A stretch of DNA of 64,000 nt from Wuchereria bancrofti (lineage: Eukaryota; Nematoda; Chromadorea; Rhabditida; Onchocercidae). Shown here piece after piece: positions 48,701 through 59,749 of this stretch (position 1 is the stretch's first letter; each line of letters starts with the position of its first letter). The stretch lies in the NCBI GenBank assembly GCA_005281725.1, contig SSBO01000008.1, forward strand, positions 5,256,011 to 5,320,010. Direction: 5' to 3'. The notes under the pieces were generated by a model. That model was not told the DNA's origin. It did no database searches and worked only from the letters and a program-made list of their open reading frames with translations. Both the position numbers and the translations under genes were made by a program.

Positions 48701-51696
48701 AGTTACAGTTTCATTTTTTTTGACACCATCCTAAATGCAACAAATTGTTAAATTCATTTATTTTAATCAGTTATTTAAGATGCGACAGATCGAGATGAAA
48801 TGATTGCAAAAGTTTTAATGTTCGGAAAGTCTTTAAAGAGTTAAAAATTGTTTATATGTTTATCAATAATCAAAAATCAGTACAGTAAGCACTGTGATTA
48901 AGATAATGAATAAATGAAACATTGATATGAATGGAATGAATTACAATTTTAATGCATTTACACTTTTATTTTTGCACTTATCATATTAGTAAACGAAGAG
49001 AAATTGAGGAGAGACATAAGGAATACAAAAAGTTAAACTTTGTCATCCATCTAAATATTTCGACTTGTCCTGTTGATGCGAAGATTGTCAAACGGTCAAG
49101 CAACTTACTTTACACGAATTTGAATATTCAGAATCACTTTTACCGGGAAAGCGGCGCTCATCCAACTGAGATATACGAGTTCCTAGAATAGTGGAAAAAT
49201 GAAAATTTTATTTTTGCAAGGAATAAAAATATAGCAATTTGATATATTCAAAAGCTCTAATTTCACATTCTCCAACAGATTGAAAAAAAAAGAAAGCGTT
49301 AAATGGCATATAAATTAACGAGAATGAAAATCATTGAGCCAAATAAACAAAAATAATTAAAGTTTAGTAATAAATATTAAATAGTCGATCAAATGGAAAA
49401 AAAAACTTTGCGCAATTATAATTCAAATGAGTAAAATTTGGTAATTAACTAGGACATAAATTAAATGATAAAGGTTGAAGGATGAAATCAGACTAAAGAA
49501 AACCTAAAAAAATAAAACGCTTAATTTGAAAAATAAAAATCAAAAAAATTAAATTGAATAATGTTTGAAAATTTTTCAAATTTCTTTCATAATCAAAAAA
49601 AGACCTGAAAACATAGCAAAAGCATTTGGTCGACTGTTAAGGCCAACTTTGTTATGATAATAAAATGTTGTCGCATCGTAAAATTGACGTAGAACCTCAG
49701 AATTATGACCTTTTACACGAATTTCAATAAATCCGTTCAAAGCTTACTTTCCTTTTATTTCAAACTTCGTCGACTTATTGCGCCTTTTCAGATAAAAATT
49801 TTGCAAATTTTTTTGTAACTTCGTTACTACTATCATTAGTGATGGATATTATACAATTTGCTTAACCGAAATGCTAATCATCGATAAGTTCAGAAGTATC
49901 TCTCAATGTTAACATTTAAATATATTTTGTATAAATTAACTAAACAAAGGAGTGTATCTGTAACTGTTGATAAATGAGTTCAAAAATCAGTTGCTGGTAA
50001 ATAAATACTTAAATGTTGTATGATAATAATAAAATTGATGATAATTGATGAATGAAATTCAAAAGAAAAAAAAATTACTTGATTAGTTTCCATAATTGTA
50101 CGAATTCCGGAAGAGGATGAGGTGGAATCAAGCACAAGCATAAATACGCCTGGATGCAATTCATCTTCTTCTTGGAATACTTTTCCACTTTGTTTCACTA
50201 ACTAAGAAAAAACGATCGTTCTCATCATATTTTAGAAAAACATTTGCCATTTATTTCAAATAATTAGTATCGTATCGCAAAAATACAAAAAAAAAGAAAA
50301 ACAGTTTATAGTTATAAATAAAATTGAAATTTTTAAGGTTTTTAAACCTAGAAATTGGATGCCTCTCTAATTTTATACATCTTTCTCAACATTATAAATG
50401 TTTCTGTTACATTGTTGCTTCACTTTATTCCTTTTAAAGAATTTTTTTCTTAATAAAAGTACTCCAATTAAATTGCAATTAGTTGAAATTGAAGCGAATT
50501 GAAACGAATTTTTCAGAAAATGAAACTAACGAACCTGATCATGGATGTACTGAAAAGTTGTTGTCCTGTTTTTCGTGCAGTGCGTTTCGATAAATTCACA
50601 ACTTTCCTGATATGTTGCATTTTTTTTCATTTTAATCCAATTACTCGGTTTCAAATCCAATTCGCTACTTACATAAAGACATCGATACTGACATTCCGAA
50701 GTTCTAAGCTATGATTTAGTAAATGAGTCAATTTAAGCTTTGATAAATACACAGACTTGTACTTAAAATAAAATTTTATTTGAATGGAATTTTTTTTAAG
50801 TGGGATGGTATGAAAAGAACAACAATAAGCATTTAATTTATTCATTGTTAAAATGAGACAATCAATTCTTTGCAATTATCATAAAAGTTACTGTTTCTTA
50901 TCTATTCACGTCCTCTTTTTATCATGCTTAGAAAACATTAAGAAAAATTAAATTATAGAAATACTTATTATGCATTTCAGATTTTAATTAATCGGATAAT
51001 ACAGAAAGCTGATTGACAAGCGAAAAATATTTCCAGAATATGTGATAAGATAGAAACATACATATCATTAAGCATTCGAATTGTGCCATTTTTGAGTTCG
51101 GTCTGCATATGACGATTGATGCGACACGTTTCCAGTGGATTCCAATTAGGATATAAATGTGTAATTACTTGAGGATCCCAGGGATCAAGTTTTACAAGGC
51201 GGCATTCATTTTGCTTGTCAAAGCTTAAATCTACAAAAAAAAAAAAAGAACAATTTATTTGGTGTAGAATTTTCATCAAATAAAAGCTAACTGAAACTGA
51301 ATGTGAATGAGTAAATAATTAATAAAATTGAATAGCACATTGTGATATGTGTTTCATTATTTCTTCCTTATGAAAATTTCGATTTCAATTTTTTTTTCTT
51401 CAAACCGTTCTATTTAAAATTACTCTCATTATATTGACGAAATTAAACGTGTGCTTAATATCAATTCAAGAACTGTAGAAAATTGATAAGAAGCAAGATA
51501 TTTACGGTTGGAATGAATATATTTGTAAAATAATACCAGCGGGAAGATTGATTTTTTCAAAAAAGTTAGAAATTGATTGTGTTGAAGCAATCGAAGTATT
51601 ATAAATATCATTCATATATAAATAAAATATCACAAAAAATAGTCCAATAATTAGTGTAAATGCTATTAGAGATTTAATCACTTTTAATTTGACCAT
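45762..51696 (-). CDS. DUF229 family (alkaline phosphatase/sulfatase-like) type II membrane protein, about 636 aa
   Basis: DUF229 proteins have an alkaline-phosphatase/sulfatase-like fold and form sizeable families in nematodes; substrates are unknown. The start at 51696 gives MVKLKVIK followed by a hydrophobic anchor (SLIAFTLIIGLFFVIFYLYM), so the catalytic part faces the lumen or outside. Exons in gene order: 51537-51696, 51062-51230, 50535-50703, 50079-50201, 49605-49709 (start uncertain), 49144-49182, 48588-48730, 48018-48234, 47731-47871, 47369-47532, 46989-47057, 46589-46766, 46097-46222, 45762-45869. Family motifs: CRLVKLDPWDPQVITHLYPN (exon 2), VFMLVLDSTSSSSGIR (exon 4, nucleophile/metal region), NKVGLNSRPNAFAMF (exon 5), IAEDWIGAFNWPNCKGYD (exon 7), FLMGDHGLRFGDIRSTHSG (exon 9, metal-binding DHG), SQFDFYATLYDIARYA (exon 10), and a Cys-rich end (GYCTPGEDVRPLCYC). 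Exon 9 appears to use a GC donor. Exon 4/5 and exon 6/7 phases do not match as sequenced, so either small sequence errors or early decay is present. The gene symbol is unknown. Confidence 0.85.
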
Positions 51697-53633
51697 TATT
51701 ACATTGGAATATTAGCAGTGCTAAAATTATGTAAAAATGAATTTGATAATATTCCAGGCTCTGGTAACTTTGCATATTATATATGAACAATTAATTCAAA
51801 AAAAAAGATCACTAGAAGTTATATTTAATTGTTGATAGTCGAGCAAAGTAGCTTTAAGAAATTAACTAATGAATAGGTTAAAATGATCGATTTTTTGATT
51901 CTTTGCAAAATATCAGTTTAATATCAGTATTGTATCAATGACATAGTTATGCTACCAACATTAAGTGTTAAAAATTATGATATCTGATAATGACAAAAGC
52001 AAACAACAAAAATTCTAAATCGAAAGAAATTTTTTTATCATAAATTATAATAACTTTAAATCAAATAATAATATGATATTGATCACATTTCTAGATACTT
52101 AATAGAATTTGGAAATAAAACTTTGTTGCATGGATAACAAGCAGACGAGTTAACTTAATTTCATCTTACTTCCACATTTCTTATAATTACATTCCATAGA
52201 ATTCAATTTTTATTAGTGACTTTTTTAACTAAAAAAAAAAAACGAAAAACAAATTAACATAACATTACTCTATTTTGTTAAGAATGTCTTCTTTGAAATA
52301 ATATCATTTTAGGTGAAATTCTTTCCAGTTCACTTCAGTTTATGAATTACATTAAAGCATCAGCGGTAGGATTTCATAAAAGAATGAGTTTTGAAATCAA
52401 ATAAAATTAAAATCGACTGCAAGAAGACTGATCCTACTCCCATTCCGATATAGCGTATCACAACTGGCAACAAATAAGGAACGATTAGTAGCGAAGGATA
52501 TCACATATTGCGATCCGTAAAGATATTGATTGTGATATGATAAGAGTGAAGGCATAATCTGAAATACTGGGCCTCAGTTTATGCTTGTGATAATTTTGTG
52601 TGATAATTTTTCTCATATCGGTGCTATCAGATAATCTTTTTTTTTGCAGATTGGTTATCCCTTTTGAAAGAAATTGAATTTGTATAAAAAAAGCGGCAAT
52701 TGTTTGACGCTTGCTAAAACGAATAACGTTTCTATCGTTTAACTCAAAATTTAAATTAGTAATTAAATATAAAATGAAATTTTTGAGTAATAGCATCAAA
52801 GCGCTCAGTTGCAATAAATGATGGCAAAATATAATCAATCAGTCAATCAATCCATCAAGCAATTATTTACGATATATTAATCAGATTCTTTCGGAAAAGT
52901 ATTTAGCATGCATTTCTTTTGGACTTATAGCTCTTATTACACTATTTTCGAACTAAAATAAAAAGACGCAAGTGTTAGAAATGACTTATGAACTTATGCA
53001 ATAAATTCATCTAATAATAAAAACATGAAAGTAATGCCAAAATTTACAGAAATGAAGTATTTATCAATTCAAATTCAAGAATTCTCAGAAATATTTTGCA
53101 TGATAAATTCGAGAATTCTCAAGGATGTTCCACGTAGTTACTGTTTATGTATGAATTGATGTTATGCATTAATTACAAACAATTAATAACATTTTCAGAA
53201 GTATAATCATTCCATCAATGATACCACCTAGCAGTTTATTTCCGTCTACTCAGTAAGTAAGATTACAAAAAGTAAGATTTTTATTAATTCAATTTGTTTT
53301 TTTTTTTGTTTTTCGTTTTTCTAATTTTTTTTTAATTTTTAGTTTTTTAATTAAAAGTTTTTTTAATTTTTTTTAGAATTTTTTTTAATTCTAAATGAAA
53401 CGAATTCAACTTAAGATAAACCAATGTATTATGTAGTGTAACTGGCTAATGGCCCTTCACAGACAAATCGTTTTGTTCCCTTATAAACAAATAATGACTT
53501 AATTGAATCTTTTTTGTTATTTCTTCGACAAATAGAATTATTCATAAAGCTAGATTTAAATTTATAAATTTAAAGCCTTTCATTTTTATAAAAATTGTGC
53601 TTCATTTTCTTTGTTGCAAGAATTTAAATGGTA
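51697..53633. other. Upstream region of the DUF229 gene
   Basis: AT-rich; it must contain the promoter of the minus-strand DUF229 gene. One minus-strand open frame is listed separately. A strong-looking acceptor (T-run followed by gcag at about 52650) is visible on the + strand, but no coherent exon follows it. Confidence 0.5.
52485..52796 (-). CDS. Hypothetical small protein, 103 aa (low support)
   Basis: This frame runs from ATG at 52796 to a stop at 52485 without an intron. It begins with a hydrophobic stretch (MLLLKNFILYLITN) that could act as a signal or anchor, then a polar, lysine-rich middle (NLQKKRLSDSTDMRK) and a hydrophobic end. I know no relative. In sequence this AT-rich a frame of this length can arise by chance, so the entry is tentative. 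Confidence 0.2.
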   Translation of the reverse strand: MLLLKNFILYLITNLNFELNDRNVIRFSKRQTIAAFFIQIQFLSKGITNLQKKRLSDSTDMRKIITQNYHKHKLRPSISDYAFTLIISQSISLRIAICDILRY

Positions 53634-53817
53634 AGTTAACGGGATTCATTTCAACCAAACTTCGTTTTCAAATGACCGTACAGATATCATCATCAATTCG
53701 TGTGACCTGATAGATGTGATCTCTGATTCGAGTGACCAGGCAGATATCATCTCTTATCCGAGTGACCAGGAAGATATCATTTCTGATTCAAGTGACCCGA
53801 CAATATATCTGTCATAA
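53634..53817 (+). pseudogene. Open frame built on four 30-bp repeats
   Basis: Four consecutive 30-bp units (53683-53712, 53713-53742, 53743-53772, 53773-53802) keep one reading frame and encode a ten-residue acidic unit, best seen as DIISDSSDQA. The frame has no ATG and ends at TAA 53815-53817. The third positions vary more than the coding pattern, but the sample is small. It could be a repeat exon of an unseen gene or a non-coding minisatellite. Confidence 0.35.
53683..53802. repeat. 30-bp minisatellite, four units
   Basis: The units share the core gatatcatctctgattcgag and tgaccaggca, with 2-9 differences between copies. The length is exactly 4 x 30 bp. Confidence 0.85.
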
Positions 53818-56800
53818 AGGTATTATTAGAAATGTTACTATGAATATACTTTTAGCCACGTCATATTGCAATGAAAATAAAATGTATGCCAAAGCATAAT
53901 TGTCTTGAAAATTTTATACGTTTTCATCGTCCACTTCAGATGTATAGAACTGAGAGGGATTTTCTTGGTGTTAAAGATTAAATTCTATTTAAGCCATCAA
54001 GAACTAAATAAGCAGATCGAAATTTCGATGTAATAAAACGAAATTAATTGGTAGAATTTTTGATTTGAAGGTAATTTGATTTGTTCAAATTTAGTATTTT
54101 ATTTAATATACTTTGTCTCTAAAAGTTCTTGAGTATTTTAATCTATTCATAAATTTTAATTTATTTGGTTTTCTTTTTTTTTCTCTCTTTTTTTGATTTG
54201 TTTTATGCGAAATATGTTAACGAGTATTTGTTTGTAATGCCAAGACGATCTTTTTGAAAAAAATGTTACTTTTCCGGATACGGAATACATTCTGAAGTCA
54301 TTCTAGATGATGATGGCATTGGCAAATTCCCCACAGCTTTAATATGCCACAAAATTATGAAATTACTTTAATGGTAATGCTTTAACTTTAATGGTGTGTC
54401 TATAAAATGTCATGTGCTGAAATGACACCTGTATTTTTTGAAGGTTTTTTAAATTTTCCAATCAATTTGGGCTTGGCAATAAATTCTGGTCAATTGTAGA
54501 TAAGGAAATACTGTTGGAAGTTCAGAATTGAAGCATTTTGATCAGTTTTAATTATCTTTTGACGTTTATCATTTTGGCATTCCATTCGTCTTCACTACCA
54601 ATAAATTTCATTTTTATGTCATCCATTTTTTTTTTTTTTGTTATTAATTGCAGTATTTTTTTTCTTTTCTGGTTGGATTTGCCAGTTTTCTTGGAGTTTA
54701 TTGCTTCCATCGCTTCGTTTCGGAAGTGAATTTTGTTTGTTTTAGTATCAAAAATTGAAGCATTTCAGATTATCATTTCCTTTAATTTTTCAGTTGTATC
54801 ACTAAGATTAACACGAAAACTGGATAGTTTCGAAATACGATAGAGGATATTCCTGAATGCTAAAATATCACTATCGTATAGGAAAATGATTATTATAAGT
54901 AAAGGATAGAAACATTAAGTTTAGTTGAATATGAAATTATTCAATAAGTCATAATTTCCATTAGTCATTTTATCATCAGAATTATTGATTTCTAACTTTA
55001 CAGTTACAATTGAAATCTTCCTCAGCAATAATCTTCTTGCTACCTTTCAATTTTTGATAACAAAATTTTCAGATTTTTAGCTAACTAAACGGAATAAACG
55101 TATTTCACATTTAAATGTGATAAGATTTGTTAAAACTAGCAGTTTCAGTGGTCATCGTTTGTGATGATGTACTCTTGAAATATTCCATCGATGACAACTC
55201 ATCTGAATCTTTCTTTTGATTCTGGTAAGTCTGCTTTAAACACTGTGATTCTTTCTAATCTCAAAGATTTAAGAAACCATCGGATTACTCAAAATAACCA
55301 ACCAATGAAGCAAGAAAGTGACTCACATTGTAGTCAAATCTATGCCATTATAGATCAAAATATCATCCACGATAGAATATTTTCGTCATTGTCACTTTAA
55401 AGTAATTGATTGCTAGAAACTAGGAAGTTATCCAAAATTCAAATCTAATATGTTTCTTCGAAATTCAAAATACAATGTACATAATGTAATTCATGGAACG
55501 TCAATGGAATTACCATTAATTTAGGATGCATAAAAAGCTACCAAAGAATTCGATGATATTGATTGATTGAATTGATTCCCTTCTCGAATATTCAAACTTG
55601 AACTTGATGCCTCATTTATCACACTGCCGTTTCTTTTTGTAGTTTGAATTTTTTTGATGAAATGACGATTGCCATATATTAGAAATATTATCATGAATGA
55701 TATAAACTAAAAATTTCTTATCAGTTTTGATCTTCTCGTTTGTCTTTTGAAGATTTACCGTCGTTGATTCGCTTGCAGCGAGATGATAAATTTTCATGCC
55801 CAGGTTTATCATCAGCCTCTGATCATTCAGCAACTTTAATCAAATCTTTTTTTTTTTTTGGACTTGTTTCTTTACCGAGCACTAGGCTTTATCCACCTCT
55901 CTCCCTTGTTCTCGATACCATTTGACTTTCACCTTCAGCATTTCCGATATTATAACCTTGCTCCTGAAATTGGCTATCAAGTATTCTTGCTTAAACATTG
56001 CCGATATTGTTAAAATACCTCATGTATTACACAAAGTAAGATAAATTAACAAAAGAACTTGAATTCGACTTATGAAAAATGCAATTCGTATCAAATAAAT
56101 CGGCAATAAAAATTTCCAAGTTTTATTTCAAATTTAGTCTTCAATGAACATTTTGTGCTAACCACCATTTTTTCTTTTTACTAAACCTCAAGTCATGAAT
56201 AATTCAGGAATGGATTTAAAACTGAAAAACTTTATAAATTTATTATTGTACACATATTAAAGTTTAAAAGATGAACAGTAATGAGAAAGACCACTGCTAA
56301 TTTCACTCATATTTCTCAGCAATGCTGGAACAGTGCGTCGATATGACAATTGAAAAATATGGAAATTGACAAAATGACAGAATAGTCAAAACATTTGTTC
56401 CTTTTATATTTTATATTGAAATTAGCATAGCTAATTGAAAGCACAATTACATTCCGAAAAGCTATCTTACCGTACACAATTTTATAATTTATGAAATACG
56501 AAAACTGACAAAAATTAGCTGAAATACTAGTATTAATAAGAATGTTTGTTTTGCTTATGATCTTATCATGTTAATAAAATCAAAATATAAATTTCATTAA
56601 GGTTTTACCAAATCTTTTGTTTGTCATTTATGATTGCTTAAATTGTTACGAAAAGAAATGCAAGCAAATTTGAAAATTGAATCGAAAAGAAATGCGAGCA
56701 AATTTGATCGAAGCTATCGCTCCTAAAACAATTTTTTCAATGACAACTAGAAATATAAGAAAAGGAAATAATTTTTTCTTAATTTTCAATAATGATATTG

Positions 56801-57015
56801 AGTACGAGAAGAACGTTTCCTGACAAAGATTTCGAAATCAGTTTTTGTATAAGTCCTTCTTTTCAATTATAATTACAACGTAGCACTTATTCTTTTCTAA
56901 CTAATCTAAAGGAATTATTTCGAATGACTGCAAGATATGCAAATCATTCTTTTAATCAGCCAGTATTTTTTTTGAAATGTCATTAGTAAATCGAAAAGTG
57001 CCCAAGACTCTAACA
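53818..57015. other. Unresolved region with scattered coding-like tracts
   Basis: No gene can be assembled, but short tracts read like protein on the minus strand. About 54335-54268 has NLPMPSSSRMTSECIPYPE, ending at a gtaaca donor. About 54720-54610 has FRNEAMEAINSKKTGKSNQK. About 55210-55125 follows a ttaccag acceptor with SDELSSMEYFKSTSSQTM. About 55825-55725 has SEADDKPGHENLSSRCK. They are Ser/Lys/Glu-rich and would fit a poorly conserved nuclear or cytosolic protein. Some of the same stretches also read on the + strand (for example SGYGIHSEVILDDDGIGKF near 54273-54330), so the strand is not certain. Confidence 0.3.
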
Positions 57016-57276
57016 TTAATGGCTATTGCAAAGCGACGAGCACTTCAAATAGTCTAATCTTATTCGATCATCCAATTCATCAACAAATTGGTAAATCGAT
57101 TTATAGTAATCCGTTTGTAAGTATCGATGAAAAAGACTAATTTGAGCAGAGGAAGAATAGTGTAAGAGCAAAAAAATTGTTTTAAAAAAAGAAGAAAATT
57201 TGTCATCACAGCAAAAAAGCTTATTTTGAAACGGATCATGGAACATTATATACATTAGCATATTAAATGAATTCAA
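57016..57276 (-). CDS. Exon-like open frame, possible C-terminal exon
   Basis: The minus strand is open for 86 codons. Its second half reads as a helical, charged segment (FHRYLQTDYYKSIYQFVDEL and DDRIRLDYLKC) before a stop at 57016. The first half is low-complexity and T-rich and may be intron with an acceptor inside. No family recognised. Confidence 0.3.
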   Translation of the reverse strand: MNSFNMLMYIMFHDPFQNKLFCCDDKFSSFFKTIFLLLHYSSSAQISLFHRYLQTDYYKSIYQFVDELDDRIRLDYLKCSSLCNSH

Positions 57277-57299
57277 ATTTCTGTCATCACTAAAGCCAA

Positions 57300-58029
57300 A
57301 ATTGTCAAAAAAAGTCTCAACTTAGACAGAATGAACACCACACTTCGTATAGACAGGAAATATCTTTAGCTATAGAAATTTATTCAGATAAAATTCAACT
57401 ATAATTTTGGGGAAATTTAATTAGATGAAATTCTTTTATAATTTAGAAAAATTTAATTAGATAGAACTCGAAAAGCAACACTTTATCAGGAAGATTTCAT
57501 GTCTCACAACAATTCAATAATACTGAAGATGCACAAGAGAATAAAATTTGGCAAAAAATTCAATTTTAAATTTAAACATTCTCTTCATATATTTTGCATA
57601 TGATTAAGAAGCCTTTTTTTCATTCTCTATAAGTTGAGATGATAACATAAGATTACCAACGAATTGTTGTGAGACATGATATCTATAAGTAATTTTCTAC
57701 AATTTCACTTTAATTTCATGTTTCCATTACAATGATACATTTTCAGACCTTTCCTCTGAAAATGTAATCGTTGGTTGCGGAAATTCGGATATAGCGAGGC
57801 GGTTCTCCGACTAAGGAACATTATATGAATTTATGGTAGAAAAAGAATAGGTAATTCATCTTTTACTTTTTTTTCATAAATTGATGTATACTCCTGTGTC
57901 GTTGCTAAACCTCGATAAAAAAAGTTGTAATAGATACCTTAAAGTTTCGTTAAAAATACCGAAAAGTAGTGGAATTTCAAAGTTTTAAACATTATACAAA
58001 ATCACTACACACTTTTCAGCAAGAAAACT
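57300..58029. other. AT-rich spacer
   Basis: No feature recognised apart from ordinary AT-rich sequence. Confidence 0.5.
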
Positions 58030-58350
58030 TGCTAATAACCCGCTTAGCCGATTTGGAGAGGATGTTGACAGAACACAAAAGCGAAATGTCAGCAAGAAAT
58101 AGAGAAGGGTCGGGTTGAAGAAGTAATAAAAATGGAGGGAGGAAGGGAGTTTCGAACTTCAGAAATCGTAATTTAATGAAGAGGTAAAGCGGATCTTAGG
58201 CCTGAAAGTAATGACGAAGCTGAGTGGCTAGACGAAGTAGAGTAGCCCCTCCGCCCGGAAACAGTAGCAAAAGCCTGAGGGCCGATTACATAAGTGGAAG
58301 CAAGTGACGCTGAGGAACCGAAGAAAGCAGTCCGAGAAATCATCTGTAAG
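58030..58350. other. GC-rich island in AT-rich surroundings
   Basis: About 320 bp has visibly higher G+C and several CpG dinucleotides (for example ctccgcccgg at 58250). On the minus strand a frame without ATG (58173-58337, 54 codons) encodes a Ser/Ala/Gly-rich stretch (GYSTSSSHSASSLL). An overlapping Cys-rich frame is also open. On the + strand a basic frame (LHKWKQVTLRNRRKQ) is open too. It may be an exon of a minus-strand gene, an old element fragment or a regulatory CpG-rich patch; the sequence does not decide. Confidence 0.4.
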
Positions 58351-58395
58351 CTTTGCTTTAATATACAGAAAAGAGATTAAAACAAGCAATGAATT

Positions 58396-58881
58396 TCACT
58401 CATGAATGAAATGGACAAATCTGGCTAAATTTAAATCTTTTTCAGGAGATGAAAGAAGATCAGAATTCAGATTATAGCCATTCATGCAAGGTTGCTGCGG
58501 TGATACCGCAAATTTAGAAAATCTTTTCGTGCAAAGAAGTTCGAGCGGGCGATATTGCAGACAGTGATTCGAGTGGAAAGAAATATCAACTTCAGTAATT
58601 TTAATTACATCGAAAGTAATCATTTGCATGTAGTCTTGAGATTGAATGCACCATATTTTAGCTTTCATTCACTTTAACCAAAAAAATCAACCAAAAAATA
58701 GCGAACTTCCATAGTGATAGACAATTTGTCCTTATAAACAGCCTGTGCAAACAGTATTTTTCTATTCTCATATGCATATCTGCGACAAGCATTTTATGAC
58801 ACCGAAAGGATGGGAGATTCACGCCGAGAGATAAATAGAAAGGTTAGCTATAGAAAATAAGAGATTTGCGAAGTAGTCTGC
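58396..58881 (-). CDS. Possible minus-strand gene fragment of unknown function
   Basis: The frame 58668-58396 is open for 90 codons and reads like protein, with NHCLQYRPLELLCTKRFSKF and VSPQQPCMNGYNLNSDLL before a TGA. Just upstream on the same strand are two more protein-like tracts: LPSFRCHKMLVADMHMRIEK at about 58810-58730 and RKVADYFANLLFSIANLSI at about 58875-58820. They lie in different frames, so introns or frameshifts separate them. No domain recognised. Nearby GC-rich sequence at 58.03-58.35 kb could be a further exon. Confidence 0.35.
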
Positions 58882-59189
58882 AACTTTTCTAATCAATGGA
58901 TTTTCTTTCTGACTAATAAAAATATTTGGCATTGCTCATAGTCAACCTGTCGCTCCAGTTCTCCATCCTTCATTTGATGAAAACAGTTAAGCGGGTTGGT
59001 AAATTACGGAAAAAAAGTCATGAGAAACAAAAAAGATTAAAAAAAGTGATGACAAAGATAAAACAAAAAAAGACAAAAAGGTACAAAATAAAAAAGATTG
59101 TTACTTTTTTGAAATAATTTTGACTGCAAAAGTAATAATTAAGTTTTAACTATAGGTAAGGAAGTGGAAGATTTTTGGAAGACCCATTT

Positions 59190-59217
59190 ACTATCAATGT
59201 ATGTTAACATTGATAGT
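59190..59217. repeat. Perfect 11-bp inverted repeat, 6-base loop
   Basis: actatcaatgt, atgtta loop, acattgatagt. The arms are exact reverse complements. Confidence 0.75.
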
Positions 59218-59621
59218 GCTATGATGAGTCTTGAAAATTTGTGAAGTTTTCCGCTGCACTTCGAATTTAATTCTTTATTTTAATTGCTAAATTTTAGTAA
59301 CTCCGTAAAGGCAAATAGCGTTTGCTGAAAGTTTAATGCTCTAATTAGTTTGCTGTTTTCATTGATTTTGTTCTCACATTTTTTACTGAAATCTGTTATG
59401 CAGATCTGGTACCAACTATGCACTGAAGTTTATAATATTCAAATTTTAATGACAGCTTTCCTAGATTTATGAAGATTTGTTTGTGGTGTGTTCTTCTTTG
59501 ATCGTAATTTAATTAATTGTATTCATTTGTCTAGGTAACATTGATTATTTTTTTTTTATGTAAATCTTTTTTAGAGTTTTGCATAAAAATGAGATTTTGT
59601 TTTGTATGCGATAAGTGTCAA

Positions 59622-59647
59622 GCTTGGAAATGACAATATTTCCAAGC
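59622..59647. repeat. Perfect 10-bp inverted repeat, 6-base loop
   Basis: gcttggaaat, gacaat loop, atttccaagc. The arms are exact reverse complements. Confidence 0.75.
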
Positions 59648-59749
59648 CTGATCATTAGTGTCTGCTTTGTATGAATCACCAGGTGGCACCAACTTTAGTG
59701 ATTATTTCAGGTAGCGTTTTAGATTCCAGTTTGAAATATATATGTATAT

